From: Larix kaempferi
Taxonomy: Eukaryota > Streptophyta > Pinopsida > Pinales > Pinaceae
DNA: 64,000 nt
Reading direction: 5' to 3'
Assembly: GCA_027924585.1 (NCBI GenBank)
Contig: BSBM01000261.1
Coordinates: 5,287,501-5,351,500, forward strand
In this document: positions 22,859-34,477 of the stretch, in pieces
Numbering within the stretch: position 1 is the first letter of the stretch
Layout: every line of letters begins with the position of its first letter
Notes under the pieces: model-generated
Told to the model about the DNA's origin: nothing
The model's input: the letters and a program-made list of their open reading frames with translations, nothing else
The model's database searches: none
Made by a program: the position numbers and the translations under genes

Positions 22859-24551
22859 TGTAATACCCCATTTTGACCCTTAGGATATGTTAGCTTTTAA
22901 TGTAAATGTTGTATACATGTGATGTATGTTTTCCTAGCATGGAGCACAAGGCCAAGGCCCCGCTAGTGGAAGCTCGAATTTTATTTAAAGACAAGTATTA
23001 GACATTATGTTTCACATGTGCTATTTAGCCATGGAACATTGTAAAAATGATGTAAATAAACATCATGCAATAAAATACCAAAACTGGCTATGGAGGCAAC
23101 GAATGAGAAGGGGCCATGTGTATCCACTAGGGAGTAGTGAGGGGGCTATGGGATTGAACCATAGGCTTCCATATATCACCTTGAGAACCCATTTGATTTA
23201 CCTTGCTGACATTTATGTCTATTGTAAGGAAGTTGTTGAGGAATTCAGTCCATGGCTTCAATGGAGCATGGACAGCCCAGAAATTCGTATGGCAGGGTAT
23301 GGGCTCTATTTTGATTAACCCACAAGTCACTCTCCCTCTTGGTAATCCTGCCAATCTCATTCCCATTCCATTTTTTATCACCCAGTATCATTTTTCCATC
23401 CAAAAAAAAAATGAATTGCCAGCAGAGAGAAAAACCAGAAATCGCAACTTGGAAAGAACCCACGTTTTGAAGAGCCATAAACGCCCAGAATTGGTATTTG
23501 ATAGTGAAATCCAATGGGGGATCCATAGGTATGAACCTTGGAGAAAATTTGGGAGCATTAGCTACCCTAAAATCCATTGGAAAACCCAGTTTTGATATCC
23601 CAGAAACCCAGTGACGGGATTGATTTATTTGTTGCTAGAATGGTGAGAAATCCAAGTGTGGAGGTTTGAACAGAGGATGGGATTGCTTGAATTGAGCTTG
23701 AGATGTCTGTATCTCTGTGGTTGATCTCACGGGCTTAGCATCCTCATCATTTCCTTATTGCATGCTTGATAAACCTAGTTGTTTGTTGGCTTAGCATGAT
23801 CATTTGAGTGAATCCATGGCTGTGAGTGAGCCTGTATAGTTTCTCCTTAGTGGATACATAGCCCAGCTCAGGGGTGATCTCTCAGCTGAAAGAATATAGG
23901 CTGGACAGATATCTATGGTTGGGTGGAACGTTGCTCTCACGTAGCTAGTCGTTTGGACGTTTGCATTTCAAGATAAGTATTCTCTGTGGATTAATTTATT
24001 TGCATTATGTGTTCAACAATGTGTTAATCCTTTATGTTAAATTACTCATGTTACTTGGATGAAATGATTATCTTAAGTTAGTTAGCATGATGCTTGTGCA
24101 TAGCATGAGAATGGGAGGGATTATTGTATGACCGTTTCATCATTCTTCCTAGAAGAAATAGGCCGATGCATCTCCTTCTGCTTGTATGTTCTTATGGTTA
24201 TTCCTCTATGTTTATTAAATGAGTTGTGTTAATTCTATGTTCTGTAATGTATTAAATAATGACTGGTATTTGGATGATGAATGCATATCTTATTATGGCT
24301 AACATGTAATCTGTGTATACCATGAGAGCGTGCTTACTTCCTCGCATTATAATTCATCACCTGTTTGTGAATGGTATGTTGATGCATTCCATTCTAGCTG
24401 TGTTAATATGTTTAATTCCGCTGTGTAAATGAATTGTGCGTCTTATTTTAAATGGAAATTTTTTATCCTTATGTCTTGGGGACGAATTAGACACCCCATG
24501 TTGTAGTCATGTTCCCTCCCTTGCATTGGATAGATGGAAGGGGACGTGACA
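22859..24551 (+). mobile_element. Solo LTR (1693 bp) with perfect TAAAA target duplication
   Basis: It starts TGTAATACCCC and ends GACGTGACA. It is flanked by TAAAA at 22854-22858 and TAAAA at 24552-24556. No internal coding sequence or second LTR is present, so it is a solo LTR left by recombination between LTRs. The TGTAATACCCC start resembles gypsy LTRs. Orientation is inferred only weakly. Confidence 0.85.
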
Positions 24552-25033
24552 TAAAACAAGGTCTTAATTATAGTTAAGAGTGCTAATTAATTGCAAGAAA
24601 TATTACAGTTCAAAGACCTAAGAAACTAGATTCTAAACAAGCATAAAAAAAATGCAGAAAGTATTAAGGTCTGTATGACGATTCAAATGACTGTCCGAAT
24701 GACAATCCGGATGGAGGAAAACGATTTAAACTAGGCAAAGAAGCAATTTGGATGATCTTAACGTTAGCTAACTGGTGCATATGAACCTACAGTGGAAGGA
24801 AGCAATGAATAGAGTGTTTAGGAGCTAGGATAACAAGAAGTAACCTATTCTAAATCATTGTCTAAGGAATGAACTATTTCTATGGCATAAGAAAACAAAA
24901 CTGAAATAAATAAGACTAACCTACAACTACAGGAAATAAACTGATAGAACTAATTCTAACTATGACTGAACTTGGAAGTTTATGCTAACTAAACTCTAGG
25001 TATTTGTAAATAATAGGACTAAGAGCAATTTAA

Positions 25034-26791
25034 TGTCCCCATTCAAATAATTTCATAGTAAGACAATCCCATCAATCCTACTAGTTTCCTAGGTTGGATG
25101 GGCACATGTGGAATGGTAATAAGGAAGCTAATAAATGATGTTTAGACATTAGAAGGGTTCAAGTATTTAATAAATAGAGTGAATAAAGAAATTCAAGAGA
25201 AACCCTAGGTGGCAAATGGTCTTGGATACATATGGAGGATGTGGGACCCACACTAGCTTGATTTTTCATAATACATGGTATCTCTCTCTTGCAAATTCGA
25301 ATTAATGGGAATATGAACACTCTTGGGAGAGTTGGTAAGTCATAACACATGTTATTGATCATCTTAGTTCGAATTGGGAAGGATTGGTAACCTCCATGGA
25401 AGATAAAGAGTCAAATTGGGAGTTTGTGGACACTTGGGCTAGATTCCCTAGCCCCTATGACACCAATGATGGAGCATCTATGACAACTATGACAAATTGA
25501 AGACATGAACTCTGACATCTGACCACTATGACATGTCAGAACAAAAAATAGGCTCAAGAAAGGCGCTCATGGGAGTTGGAGAAGCCAAAGAGACTCAAAA
25601 TCGAATTTGGGAGAAGATGGAAGGTTGGAACTAGGAGACAAGTGGCAAATGTGGAATATTTCCTAAATAGAAATATATTGAATCTATTGAGAGGATTTCG
25701 ACCCTTAGAAGGATAATGTTGGTTATAAAATGTAGAAATCAAGTAGGAGAATTGCTTTTGATGATTTGAGAAAAATTGCATTTGTGAAGAGAGAGCTAGT
25801 GGATGACTAGTTTCTTGCCTTAGCCAATTTCGAGGGTGAAAGATTCCCATCCAAGTTGGTGTTTGGAGAGGCCACTCAGGTATTTCATGGTGATTTAATG
25901 GAGTTTGTATTTGTAGGTAGCAGATACAGGAAGTTTCATGGTTTGGTTTAGTGCAGCACTTTCTCTCCATCGTTTCCAGTTTTGAAGGCATATTCATGCT
26001 CCTTGAGGGAGGGAGTTTTTGGTGAGCTCTTGTGGTTCATGGGAGAGCTTCTCATTATATATTTATGATTTTAATAGCTTCATATCCTCTATTATTAATA
26101 TTCAAAAAATATCAGGTCAAAATACCCACTGGTTGTATGCAAAAATATTGATTAATGAGCAAACAATGTCCATTTCCCCAATGCATTGATGTATGACACT
26201 ATAATGTTGATTATTTCGAATGGATGGATTATTATCTCATATATTTGTGATAAATATACTTCCATGTATGTATTCTACAAGTTTCATGTACTGTACTTGA
26301 GCATTTGAAACATTCTTACTCAGTTTAGTTGTATTGGGAGGTGAAATAGTGCCATTTCCCCAAGGGTCGAATTGGGGATTTTTGCAGTTGAATGGGAGAG
26401 GTTGAGAACAGTTGTAATAATCCATTAATGGTTCATATGAGACCTTAATAACATACTTAACACATTACATACCTATGTTCATAAATTTGAGGGAGTTTAG
26501 AGGCATTTGGGAGGCCCTTTTCAATGTTACCCCGGGGGGATTTGATGCACAAATTACTAGTCAAAATTGCATATATTGGTCAGAATATAAATCAAGTTTT
26601 CAGAAGTCTTTGGAGGACCATAAAAAATCCCTGAACCTAATATTCAAGTCTAAATATCATTCATACACTCATACAGAAAATTTGGGAGCATTTGGGTTGA
26701 TTTGGAGGTCAAAACAGTAAAACTAGTCAAAGGTCGAAATTGGTAAAAAAGTGGAAAATTTGGCATTTTAATAAATTTTGAAAAAAATTCA
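25034..26791 (+). mobile_element. First LTR of gag-pro element (1758 bp)
   Basis: TGTCCCCATTC to AAAAAATTCA. Closely matches 28808-30565, with scattered substitutions. ORFs inside it are chance frames. Confidence 0.92.
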
Positions 26792-26798
26792 TTACAAG

Positions 26799-26810
26799 TG
26801 GTATCAGAGC
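26799..26810 (+). other. Primer binding site, initiator-Met tRNA type
   Basis: TGGTATCAGAGC, the standard plant LTR-element primer site, 7 bp after the LTR. Confidence 0.92.
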
Positions 26811-26826
26811 ATGTTTTTGGAACCTG

Positions 26827-28280
26827 ATGGTATTAACAAGAAGTCAAAATAATAATCCACCACCCTTTGAACCAGTAGTTGAAGAGGTTTTTGTTGAAGA
26901 AGAGGTAGTAGAAGAAGAGGAGTCTTTTGTTGAAACCATGGGTAGAGAGGGGGATGACAAATTAAAACATAAGGAGGAACTTATTGCAACCTTAGATCCA
27001 TGTTTCTCTAAAATTTCAACAAATATGTAAAGGATAGGTAACAAATTGCTGCAAGGATTCGAATTGTTGATTAGCCAGCTTCAAAGCAAAGGGGTGATAG
27101 GAGATAATAGTGGTTCGCACTCAGGGGAAAAGATGAAAGGAAGTGAGCATATTTTCTCAAGAACAGGACCTCATAATAGACCTGAATTTCAAAGCACACA
27201 AAGGCATACTGCACCTAAATTCCTCTCACCTAAAGAAAATCCCGATATTGAAGTGGATAATAGTAAACTAGCCAATGAATGGAATGATTTGAGTGAAGAA
27301 TGTAAAAGAGGTCTACCATTTAGTACATTCATCGATGCTATCTATAAAATGAAGAGGAAGGATGACCATAGGATTCCATACCAAAACAGAGAATTAAATG
27401 GTGCTATTAGTAAAATGTCAGTTCCTACTTTTGATGGTTCTTCTCCAAATTATGCTAATACTTGGGTGCAAAAATTGGATGTGTATTTTCAGTTGAATCC
27501 TATGTTGGAAGAAGATGCATTAAAAATGGCCATTTTGCACTTGGAAGGAGATGCAAATGAATGGTGGTTCCATGGATTGAAAACCTTGGGTCATGGTCAG
27601 GTTAAAACATATGGAGAATTTGTTGACAGGGTACTAGAGAGATTTGAACAAACAGATCTCGAATTGCCTTTCAAGGAATTAGCTCAATTGAAGCAAACTG
27701 GGACCCCTACTGAATATATGTTGGACTTTCAAAAATTATCAGTCAAGATGGCTGATGTCTCTATGGGAAGGTTGGTGTTGTTGTTCACTGAAGTTTTGGC
27801 TGAACCCTTAAAAGGTTTGGTCAAAGCCCACAAGCCAACTACATTAAAAGATGCAAGAGCTTGACTAGAGATCTCCAAAATGTGCTTCCTAGAACAAGAT
27901 TTCCTCCCAAGCCTGACTTCAGAATTGAAAAGAAACCTTGGCAAAGAGATGCACCTGATAAGAAGCCATGGCAAGAAGATGAATATGGAAAGGATAAGAA
28001 AGAGGAACTAAGCAGGGAAGAGCTCAGAAGGAAGAAATTGTGTTACTCATGCTTCCAACCGTGGGTACCTGGACATAAATGTGCTAAAGGAAAGGCCCAA
28101 TTCATTGAAGTATTATGTGATAAGGGATATGAAGGGGGCATGGAGGAAGAAGGACATAATTCAGCCCAAGAAGAAGGATATACTATAGCAGAAGAAGGGA
28201 AACCAGAGGTGAAGCATCCCTCACCCACCAAAGTAACAATGGCAGTACTTTCAGCAGTACCTCGCTATCATACTATCTGA
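26827..28280 (+). pseudogene. gag: Chromovirus-type gag, one stop and one frameshift
   Basis: The frame begins MVLTRSQNNNPPPFEP (26827), with a Glu-rich stretch. A TAA at 27028 replaces the GAA seen in the second copy at the same site. The capsid domain lies at 27410-27860: VPTFDGSSPNYANTWVQ, LEGDANEWWFHGL, YGEFVDRVLERF and TEYMLDFQKLS. After a stop at 27862 reading shifts frame: TRFPPKPDFRIE, a Lys/Asp-rich linker, then the nucleocapsid motif CYSCFQPWVPGHKC, a C-x2-C...GH-x-C form common in plant chromoviruses. It ends near TIAEEGKPEVKHPSP and MAVLSAVPRYHTI. Confidence 0.88.
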
Positions 28281-28594
28281 TGCAAGGGTATGGTAAAGGA
28301 CAAAGAACTTCAGTTTTGGTAGATGGAGGAGCCACCCATAACTTCATTGATGTAGATATGGTGGAGAAAAGAAAGATACTTATTGAACCATTCGATGGCT
28401 TCACAATTGTCATTCCCGGTCACAACACAATGGAGTGCAAAACATGGATTCCACAGCTGCAAGTCACCGTAGGTAACTATACTTTTGTCGATAGTTTTTA
28501 TGTGGTTGATATTGTTGATACTAATGTTGTTTTGGGAGTGCAATGGTTGTATTCAATAGGAGAGCATACAGTAAATTATAAAATCCTGAAATGA
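28280..28594 (+). pseudogene. Aspartic protease of the gag-pro element
   Basis: LVDGGATHNFIDVDMV carries the retropepsin Asp with Gly-Gly in place of Ser-Gly, followed by PQLQVTVGNYTFVDSFYVV and VVLGVQWLYSIG, the typical flap and C-terminal strand. It continues to about 28620, after which sequence jumps to the 3' untranslated end; RT-RNase H-integrase are missing. Whether it still folds or works is unknown. Confidence 0.85.
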
Positions 28595-28790
28595 AATTCC
28601 AAGATTCAAAAGGAGTACTAAGGATTGTAAGAGGGCAACACACCTATCCGAATCAGGTAGTTTCTTCCCACAGCATGAAGCACCGGAATAGAAAGATTTT
28701 GGGAGACATTACTCATGGAAGGCCACCCGATAGAGGAGGGACAAGTTTGCAACATGGTAAATTGAGATTGCTTGAGGGCAAGCAATCTTG

Positions 28791-28801
28791 GGTGGGGAGG
28801 A
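28791..28801 (+). other. Polypurine tract of gag-pro element
   Basis: GGTGGGGAGGA lies a few bases before the second LTR (28808). Confidence 0.75.
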
Positions 28802-28807
28802 CTATAA

Positions 28808-30565
28808 TGTCCCCATTCAAATAATTTCATAGTAAGACAATCCCATCAATCCTACTAGTTTCCTAGGTTGGATGGGCACATGTGGAATGGTAATAAGGAA
28901 TCTAATAAATGATGTTTAGACATTAGAAGGGTTCAAGTATTTAATAAATAGAGTGAATAAAGAAATTCAAGAGAAATACTAGGTGGCAAATGGTTTTGGA
29001 GACATATGGAGGATGTGGGACCCACACTAGCTTGATTTTTCATAATACATGGTATCTCTCTCTTGCAAATTTGAATTAATGGGAAGATGAACACTCTTGG
29101 GTGAGTTGGTAAGTCATAACACTTGTCATTGAGCATATTAGGTCTAATTAGGAAGGATTGGTAACCTCCATGGAAGTTAAAGAGTCAAATTGGGAGTTTG
29201 TGGACACTTGGGCTAGATTCCCTAGCCCCTATGACACCAATGATGGAGCATCTATGACAACTATGACAAATTGTAGACCTGACCTCTGACATTTGACCAC
29301 TATGACATGTCAGAACAAAAAATAGGCTCATGGAAGGCGCTCATGGAAGTTGGAGAAGCCAAATAGACTCAAAATCGAATTTGGGAGAAGATGGAAGGTT
29401 GGAACTAGGAGACAAGTGGCAAATGTGGAATATTTCCTAAATAGAAATCTATTGAATCTATTGAGAGGATTTAGACCCTTAGGAGGCTAATTTTGGTTAT
29501 AAAATTTAGAAATCAAGTAGGAGAATTGCTTTTGATGATTTGAGAAAAATTGCATTTGTGAAGAGAGAGCTAGTGGATGACTAGTTTCTTGCCTTAGCCA
29601 ATTTCGAGGGTGAAAGATTCCCATCCAAGTTGGTGTTTGGAGAGGCCACTCAGGTATTTCATGGTGATTTAATGGAGTTTGTATTTGCAGGTATCAGCTA
29701 CAGGAAGTTTCATGGTTTGGTTTAGTGCAGCACTTTCTCTCCACCATTTCCAGTTTTGAAGGCATATTCATGCTCCTTGAGGGAGGGCGTTTTTGGTGAG
29801 CTCTTGTGGTTCTTGGGAGAGCTTCTCATTATATATTTCTGATTGTAATAGATTCATATCCTCTGTTATTAATATTCAGAAAGTATCAGGTCGAAATACC
29901 CACTGGTTGTATGCAAAAATATTAATTAATGAGCAAACAATGTCCATTTCCCCAATGCATTGATGTATGACACTATAATGTTGATTATTTCAAATGGATG
30001 GATGATTATCTCATATATTTGTGATCAATATACTGCCATGGATGTCTTCTACAAGTTTCATGTACTGTAATTGAGCATTTGAATCATTTTTACTCAGTTT
30101 AGTTGTATTGGGAGGTGAAATAGTGCCATTTCCCCAAGGGTCAAATTGGGGATTTTTGCAATTGAATGGGAGAGGTTGAGAACAGTTGTAATAATCCATT
30201 AATGGTGCATATGATACCTTAATAACATACTTAACACATTCAATACCTATTTTCATAAATTTGAGGGATTTTAGAGGCATTTGGGAGGCCCTTTTCAGTG
30301 TTACCCCAGGGGGATTTGATGCACAAATTACTAGTCAAAATTGCATATATTGGTCAGAATATAAATCAAGTTTTCAGAATTCTTTGGAGGACCATAAAAC
30401 ATCCCTGAACCTAATATTCAAGTCTAAATATCATTCATACACTCATACAAAATATTTGGGAGCATTTGGGTTGATTTGGAGGTCAAAACAGTAAAACTAG
30501 TCAAAGGTCGAAATTGGTAAAAAAGTGGAAAATTGGGCATTTTAATAAATTTTGAAAAAGGGTCA
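28808..30565 (+). mobile_element. Second LTR of gag-pro element (1758 bp)
   Basis: TGTCCCCATTC to GGGTCA. Same length as the first LTR. It acts as 3' LTR of the first unit and 5' LTR of the second. Confidence 0.92.
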
Positions 30566-30572
30566 TTACAAG

Positions 30573-30584
30573 TCGTATTAGAGC
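30573..30584 (+). other. Degraded primer binding site of the second unit
   Basis: TCGTATTAGAGC differs from TGGTATCAGAGC at two positions. Confidence 0.75.
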
Positions 30585-30600
30585 ATGTTCTTGGAACCTG

Positions 30601-31077
30601 ATGGTCTTAACAAGAAGTCAAAATAATAATCCACCACCCTTTGAACCATTAGTTGAAGAGGTTTTTGTTGAAGAAGAGGAGTCTTTTGCTGAAACCATGG
30701 GTAGAGAGGAGGATGAAAAATTAAAACATAATGAGGAACTTATTGCAACCTTAGATCCATGTTTCTCTAAAATTTCAACAAATATGGAAAGGATAGGTAA
30801 CAAATTGCTGCAAGGATTCAAATTGTTGATTAGCCAGCTTCAAAGCAAATGGGTTATAGGAGATAATAGTGGTTCACACTCAGGGGAAAAGATGAAAGGG
30901 AGTGAGCATATTTTCTCAAGTACGGGACCTCATAATAGACCTGATGAATTTCAAAGCACACAAAGGCATACTGCACCTAAATTCCTCTCACCTAAAGAAG
31001 AGCCCGATATTGAAGTGGATAATAGTAAACTAGCCAATGAATGGAATGATTTGAGTGAAGAATGTAAAAGAGGTCTA
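30601..31077 (+). pseudogene. Truncated second copy of chromovirus-type gag
   Basis: Starts MVLTRSQNNNPPPFEP and is open to EECKRGL, where homology to 26827-27322 ends at 31077 and a stop follows. Relative to the first copy it lacks 15 bp in the Glu-rich part and has one extra Asp codon. It keeps Glu (GAA) where copy one has TAA at 27028. Confidence 0.88.
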
Positions 31078-31845
31078 TAAATACAGAATTACAAATGGGG
31101 GAGCAAGTCATCCCTTTAGTGGTCAACTACTCTAATAATAGGCAGTCTTAATGCCAGAAAACAGCTCTGCTTAACAACTCATGACAACACATGGACAAGG
31201 AACAGCCCCATAACAGTTTACGACAAAGCACGAGGAATCTACCAGGTTCCATGGTGTTGGTTTCCTTCACACGGTCATTGAGACGTTGATCCTCCTTTGA
31301 CGTGGTCAGAGAAATGTGCTGTCGAGCTGAGCGTGCAGGAAAGACGGAACTTCTAGAGTGTTGATTTCAGCAGAGATGTGTTGTCAAGCAAGGCGAGTAG
31401 GAAGGTGAATATTCTAGAACAGGGGCTCACCAACCACGACAACCATGTTGCTAACAGAACCCACCTTTCCGTTTCTGCCTTTAATGACAAGAAATATTCC
31501 AACTGACGATCTCGCGAGCTGAATGAAGGTCTGAACAGCGGGCTGGATGTGGCTGAACGTTTGCAACGTGAACATGCATCTGAATGGAGGCCCGTTTGAA
31601 ACCCATTTCCTACAGAACAAAATCTAGTTTCCAAGAAAGTTGAGAAATGTTAAATAAACATCAATAAATCACAATATAACGATTTTTACCCAAAATTCAT
31701 GCAATGTGTGAACTTATGCATACCTGATCTGATTGATGGTCTGAATGGTGGAATGAATAACTTATCATAGAAAAATAGTGAAAATAACGCCATTCAGAGT
31801 GTGTTTGATGATCAAAAGTGGTGACAAAATGGACACCAACAATGT
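31078..31845. other. Stretch without recognised genes right of the gag-pro junction
   Basis: About 770 bp, GC-richer at 31100-31620. Open frames of 93 and 68 codons exist on the minus strand but show no family signature. Likely part of the host sequence of the nested insertions. Confidence 0.4.
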
Positions 31846-33100
31846 TCCCCCCTGTCGACCTGGTATACCGCTCCGAAAGCTCAGCAAGAATCAGAAATAC
31901 CCTATGCGGATGCCAGCACTACCAGCAAGAATGGAGTGCTCTGCAGACATTGTGCCGACATTGATGCACTTGAAATACAATGACCACGGCATGGTGTAAT
32001 AAAAGTAAATTACGTCGGACCCCTATGTGCCAAGGTCACAAATTAGTGGTAAGCCAATTCTGCAAGATTGGGCGTGGGGGTTGGACCAAGCGGGATTGCT
32101 CGGACTCATTAATATGCCACACTTTGGGTGATTTCCAGAGGTCAATGCTTGTGTGAAGCAGTTGCTGGAATGCTTCCATGGCGGCACATTATGGGTGGAC
32201 AGACCGATTCTAGTCACCGTCGATTTGATTGTTGATATCACTGGGTTGCCGAAGGATGGAGTGGACCCTTCGCAATACTTCAGAGGGAAGGAGAATGATA
32301 AGAAGAGGGCAGCACAGTTGGTGTTGTGTTATGGCTTGGAACGTGACGGTTGCGCCTACCCCACTGGAAGTATTAATGATCAGGCAATCCTCACTGGTGC
32401 AAAGATACAATGTTGCAAGGTGGTCTAGAAGAATCGACCCAACCAGTGTAATTCAGGGGTCGTGGCATGTGTAGCGCAGTGCGCAGAAGGCGTGCAAATG
32501 AACTGGTCACTATTTTTGTTGAACTAGTTATCGGAGGATGCAGCAACCATCCAAGATGGGAAGGGCTCCTTCACATACAACTGGCTCCTAATTTTGATCG
32601 TGTTGGTCACCTGGAAGGAGCCTAACACTTACCAAGGCATGGAAGTTGAGGCCGCGAAAAATCGTAAGGGTGCGCGCTATCAGAACTTGTGGTGGGTGCA
32701 AGAACCTGAGCGCCTTAGGGAATGTGCAATGCAGTTTTGGCTATATTGGGATATGCTACAAGATGAAGCGACGAAGGTGCCTCGCTTAACTGAAGAAACC
32801 GCGGTGAAGTACAAGCAGATTGCGCTATTCGCAATTTGTCCTCATGCGATTCACGTGCAAGCAAGGCACGACCCTACGAAGAAATGGTTGTTGACACACT
32901 ATAAGTTTTCCAAGGACGATCTGGAGGGCATCATCAATGATTGGCTGGTCGAATGGCGAGAACAAGTTAGTCTGGCTAAGATTGAGGCGGGACCTCCAAC
33001 GATAGGCCCATATGATCCATTGTCTGCGCAGGACCAGCAGAGTCACCATGACTTGGATCAGGAGTCAACAAAGACACCCACGGATGATTAAATCGACCGC
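31846..33100 (+). pseudogene. Tat 3' ORF, N-terminal part with GL..G motif resembling plant mobile domain
   Basis: The sense frame is constant from about 32150 to 34438, interrupted by stops. Visible blocks: QLLECFHGGTLWVDRPI, VDLIVDITGLPKDGVDPS, VLCYGLERDGCAYPTGSIND, then after stops LLILIVLVTWKEPNTYQG, LWWVQEPERLRECAMQFW and PHAIHVQARHDPTKKW. The pattern tryptophan, then Asp-Ile-x-GL-x-x-G, is reminiscent of the plant mobile domain and of the antisense gene at 47674-49286. No signal peptide or membrane segment was seen, so it does not look like an envelope gene. Function unknown. Confidence 0.55.
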
Positions 33101-34438
33101 AAGCACGAGGAGGGAAGAATGAAGGCACATCATGATTATGGGACGATCAGTGGGGCCTCTCCAGCAACAAAAGCGCAGTTGGGACTCCTCATAATGGTTG
33201 TCACCAATGCAACAAATGTGGTAGCTCGAGCGATGACAGCATAGGCGGAAGCCGGTTTCAAAGAGGTAAATGATTGGCTTGATCCTTTTTGTGATTTTTT
33301 TTTGCAGTGGGTACCGAAGGTAGCAACTAGGCAGGCAATTGGCACAATCAACATTGAGCCACGGGTTTGGAATGTGAATATTCCCCTAACTATGATTGTG
33401 ACTGACAACGAGGCTTTCCAGGCCTTGCTGCAGCAGTTAGAAAATTTGACCATCAACATCAATGAGCTGCCTACGAAGGAGTTGACAAATGTGCAGGCGG
33501 TTTCCAGCCGGTAAATGGCGGATAGAATACAGGAGATCAGCGGTCAGTTCCTGCGATCGCAGGAAAACAAGGAAGCGGCCCAACAAGAGGTCGCTGAGTT
33601 AAAAGGAAGGTTGGTAGTGGTGCGGGAGGTTGTCGACGAGTTGGAGGATAAGCTCGAGCAGGCGATGGCTGAGAAAGATTGGGCGATAGACAAATTGAAG
33701 AAAGAGAAGGATCACCTAATTGTGGAGAAAGCCACCATTTGGGATAACTCAGTGCGATTAGAGGCAGAAGCCTTTCAGCACATATCGGAGCCCACCATGC
33801 AGTTGGATTCGGTCGAGCAAGCTCATTGACTTGGGGCTGTCATCGCCCAATTACAACGGGACAATGTGGAGTTAACATCTCTCAATCACCCTGGCACACC
33901 CAAAGAGCAGGTGGATGAACGAAAGTGCGCCCTTGAGGATGTGGCAACACAAATGGGCGAGCTGGAACAAGGAGCGACAAAGCTTACCACCGAGACCACG
34001 CAGTTTTGGGGAAGCATTGTTTAGCATGAGTAGCTAGAACAGCTGACCAAGTAGAGGCAAGAAGTAGAAGGGAAAATGGAGACATTGAAGGTGTCGCTGA
34101 GGATGCTACCACCAGTCGTTGAGGTCACTAAATCCACAGAACTGAAATATTTGCAGCAACGCATCACAAAGGCCAAAGAGCATCAGAAGAATCACAATGT
34201 ACAGCTGGAGGAGTTCCAAGAGATTGGCGGTCAGTTTTTGCTCAAGGCAAGTTCCGCACTCCAGGCTATGCAGGAGGGTCGTCGGCAAGTTGCAGAGAAT
34301 ATGACTGAGCATCCATCTGTGCAGGATGTGACAGAGATCCAGGCGGTGACCGTAGCAGTAAAGGAGCACGTCCAAGAGGTTGATCAGCTGTATGAGGACT
34401 TCAGGTTGAAGACCACTCAGTACACCACATCTAGTTGA
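33101..34438 (+). pseudogene. Tat 3' ORF, C-terminal coiled-coil part
   Basis: It continues the same frame. ORFs at 33302-33514, 33515-33829 and 34076-34438 are pieces of one reading frame separated by stops (for example TAA at 33512 and TGA at 33827). The composition is Glu/Lys/Gln-rich with heptad-like spacing: EAAQQEVAELKGRLVVV, VDELEDKLEQAMAEKDW, DKLKKEKDHLIVEKA and, later, LQQRITKAKEHQKNH. It ends with a stop 40 bp before the 3' LTR. A long coiled coil may mediate self-association. No enzyme motif was seen. Confidence 0.6.
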
Positions 34439-34468
34439 CGTGGCTCGAGGTCAAGCCACAAGATTGTG

Positions 34469-34477
34469 TTGGGGGCC
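34469..34477 (+). other. Polypurine tract of first Tat element
   Basis: The G-rich run TTGGGGGCC sits next to the 3' LTR start. Weak as a purine tract but in the right place. Confidence 0.5.

Larger units (their letters stand above)
25034..31077 (+). mobile_element. Tandem gag-pro-only LTR element: LTR-gag-pro-LTR-partial gag
   Basis: Two LTRs of identical length (1758 bp, 25034-26791 and 28808-30565) enclose about 2 kb holding only gag and protease. The second LTR is followed by its own primer site and a second, nearly identical copy of the gag start that breaks off at 31077. RT, RNase H and integrase are absent. The arrangement looks like LTR-internal-LTR-internal from unequal recombination or tandem insertion, with the right end lost. 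The protease and Cys motif are chromovirus-like. Confidence 0.88.
21733..31845. mobile_element. Composite insertion splitting the Tat 3' region, boundaries uncertain
   Basis: Tat-like sequence stops being recognisable near 21733 and resumes near 31846 (PGIPLRKLSKNQ...). Between them are AT-rich DNA (21740-22858 and 24557-25033), a solo LTR (22859-24551), a tandem gag-pro element (25034-31077), and GC-richer DNA (31078-31845). The segments outside the two inner elements are probably one older insertion, but I could not find its termini or target duplication. No coding sequence was recognised in them. Confidence 0.5.

Noticed and set aside
25554-25997. 147-codon minus-strand ORF inside the gag-pro LTR
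   Set aside because: It is broken in the second, equally long LTR and shows no domain; chance frame.
31353-31634. 93-codon minus-strand ORF, Cys/Ser-rich
   Set aside because: No homologous second copy or family motif; overlaps another frame of similar length.
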